Assembly: GCF_013201545.1 (NCBI RefSeq)
Contig: NZ_CP053746.1
Span: forward strand, 2,569,001 to 2,633,000
DNA from: Pseudomonas graminis
GTDB lineage: Bacteria; Pseudomonadota; Gammaproteobacteria; Pseudomonadales; Pseudomonadaceae
Direction of reading: 5' to 3'
DNA length: 64,000 nucleotides
Below, piece by piece: positions 63,414 to 64,000 of the stretch (the first letter of the stretch is position 1; each line of letters opens with the position of its first letter). The position numbers and the translations under genes are program-made. The notes beneath the pieces were generated by a model, which did no database searches, was not told where the DNA came from, and was given only the letters and a program-made list of their open reading frames with translations.

Positions 63414-64000
63414 TTACTTAATGAAGTTCTGCAACTCCTTCCACCAGGCGGTGCCGGAAACCACTTTCATGAATCCCTGCTCCAGAAAGCCCTGCAAGCC
63501 CGAGGCCTGGGAGGTTTTGCTGTTGAACACGTAGTTCAAATAGCTCTGGCTGTCTTTGATGAGTGTGTTCTGGATGGCGCGCAGTTCGTCGATTGCCGCT
63601 TGCTGGGTCTCGTCCAGCTCGCTCTTCGATTCACTGCGTGCCACTTCCGCCGGATTGCTGGCGGCCCATGCGTTGACGATCGGGTACTGCCATTCGCTGT
63701 CGGCAGGATGGCAGAAGAATGCCGACGCGACGGCGACCGGATCTGCCTCAGGTTTGCCAGCCCAGTAATCGACCATGGACTGGGCAACTTTGCGCACGGC
63801 TTCGGTAGCGAGCAGCGCGGCCAAATCGTGGAGCGGGTGCTCGGCGTGGTCCTTGGAGAGTTGCGAGTGGCTCGGCTCCAGCGTCGGATCGGTGTTCGGG
63901 TCACTGCCCAGCAGAGTCTGCGCATCGTCGACGCTGTTGCCGATCCAGGTCAGTACACCTTGTGCCGCGCTGTTGTACGCGTTCAGCAAAATGCCCGCCG
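63414..64000 (-). CDS. Unrecognised protein, N-terminus cut by window edge
   Basis: At least 195 residues; the frame runs off the window end without a convincing start (a TTG at 63989 is the first candidate inside). The visible part is soluble and acidic: GVLTWIGNSVDDAQTLLGSDPNTDP, VRKVAQSMVDYWAGKPEADPVAVASAF, and a C-terminal FLEQGFMKVVSGTAWWKELQNF. No membrane segment or signal is visible. I do not recognise the family. The 112-base gap to the next binding-protein gene has no clear terminator. Confidence 0.65.
   Translation of the reverse strand, partial: AGILLNAYNSAAQGVLTWIGNSVDDAQTLLGSDPNTDPTLEPSHSQLSKDHAEHPLHDLAALLATEAVRKVAQSMVDYWAGKPEADPVAVASAFFCHPADSEWQYPIVNAWAASNPAEVARSESKSELDETQQAAIDELRAIQNTLIKDSQSYLNYVFNSKTSQASGLQGFLEQGFMKVVSGTAWWKELQNFIK

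Overview
The window reads as chromosomal DNA of a Pseudomonas (gammaproteobacterium, not P. aeruginosa). Support comes from the 23S/5S rRNA sequences, GC-rich codon use, Pseudomonas-type REP elements (core close to GTGGGAGCGAGCTTGCTCGCGAA), a recC-recB-recD order, the piuC/piuA/piuB plus speC neighbourhood, and a dpp/OprD dipeptide-uptake locus. The species cannot be fixed from this sequence alone.

Layout. 1-1.2 kb: 3' end of a 23S rRNA gene, 5S rRNA and the rRNA operon terminator. 1.3-10.6 kb: recC, recB and recD, translationally coupled by ATGA overlaps. 10.6-15.2 kb (minus strand): a TIM-barrel isomerase, a 2-oxoglutarate-type Fe(II) oxygenase, an amino-acid binding protein and a fused permease-ATPase. 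The leader region upstream holds a perfect 11-bp-arm palindrome and a REP pair. 15.6-20.7 kb: a LysR regulator divergent from an MHS-type transporter, mmsA and mmsB (valine or organic-acid catabolism). 20.8-30.6 kb: an argininosuccinate-lyase-family paralogue, a TSUP permease, mdaB, two LysR regulators, an EamA exporter, ggt and prfC. 30.9-34.5 kb: a four-gene quaternary-amine (OpuC/OsmU-type) ABC transporter with the ATPase last.

The accessory part starts at 34.5 kb. Three minus-strand genes (34.5-37.4 kb) encode a PAAR-like protein, a PAAR protein whose C-terminus is a peptidoglycan-recognition/amidase domain with an intact zinc triad, and a polytopic membrane protein. This looks like a type VI secretion effector unit. 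It is followed by a candidate small RNA or attenuated leader and speC. Between speC and the conserved sel1-piuC-piuA-piuB block sits a minus-strand cassette (39.1-43.5 kb). It encodes two paralogous alpha-xenorhabdolysin A-type subunits, one B-type subunit and a fourth unrecognised protein. Both A genes have a palindromic leader with the Shine-Dalgarno in the loop, and two hairpins separate the first A-B pair from the second A gene.

45.2-50.5 kb: iron uptake, with piuC and piuA divergent around a Fur-box-like site, then piuB. 50.6-63.4 kb (minus strand): the dipeptide system dppA-B-C-D-F with an OprD-family porin and three more DppA-type binding proteins, four in all. The window ends inside an unrecognised gene (63.4-64 kb).

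The best candidates for something undescribed are the A-B-A-X toxin cassette with its shared leader hairpins, and the PAAR/amidase unit with its damaged-looking PAAR gene start and membrane-protein partner.
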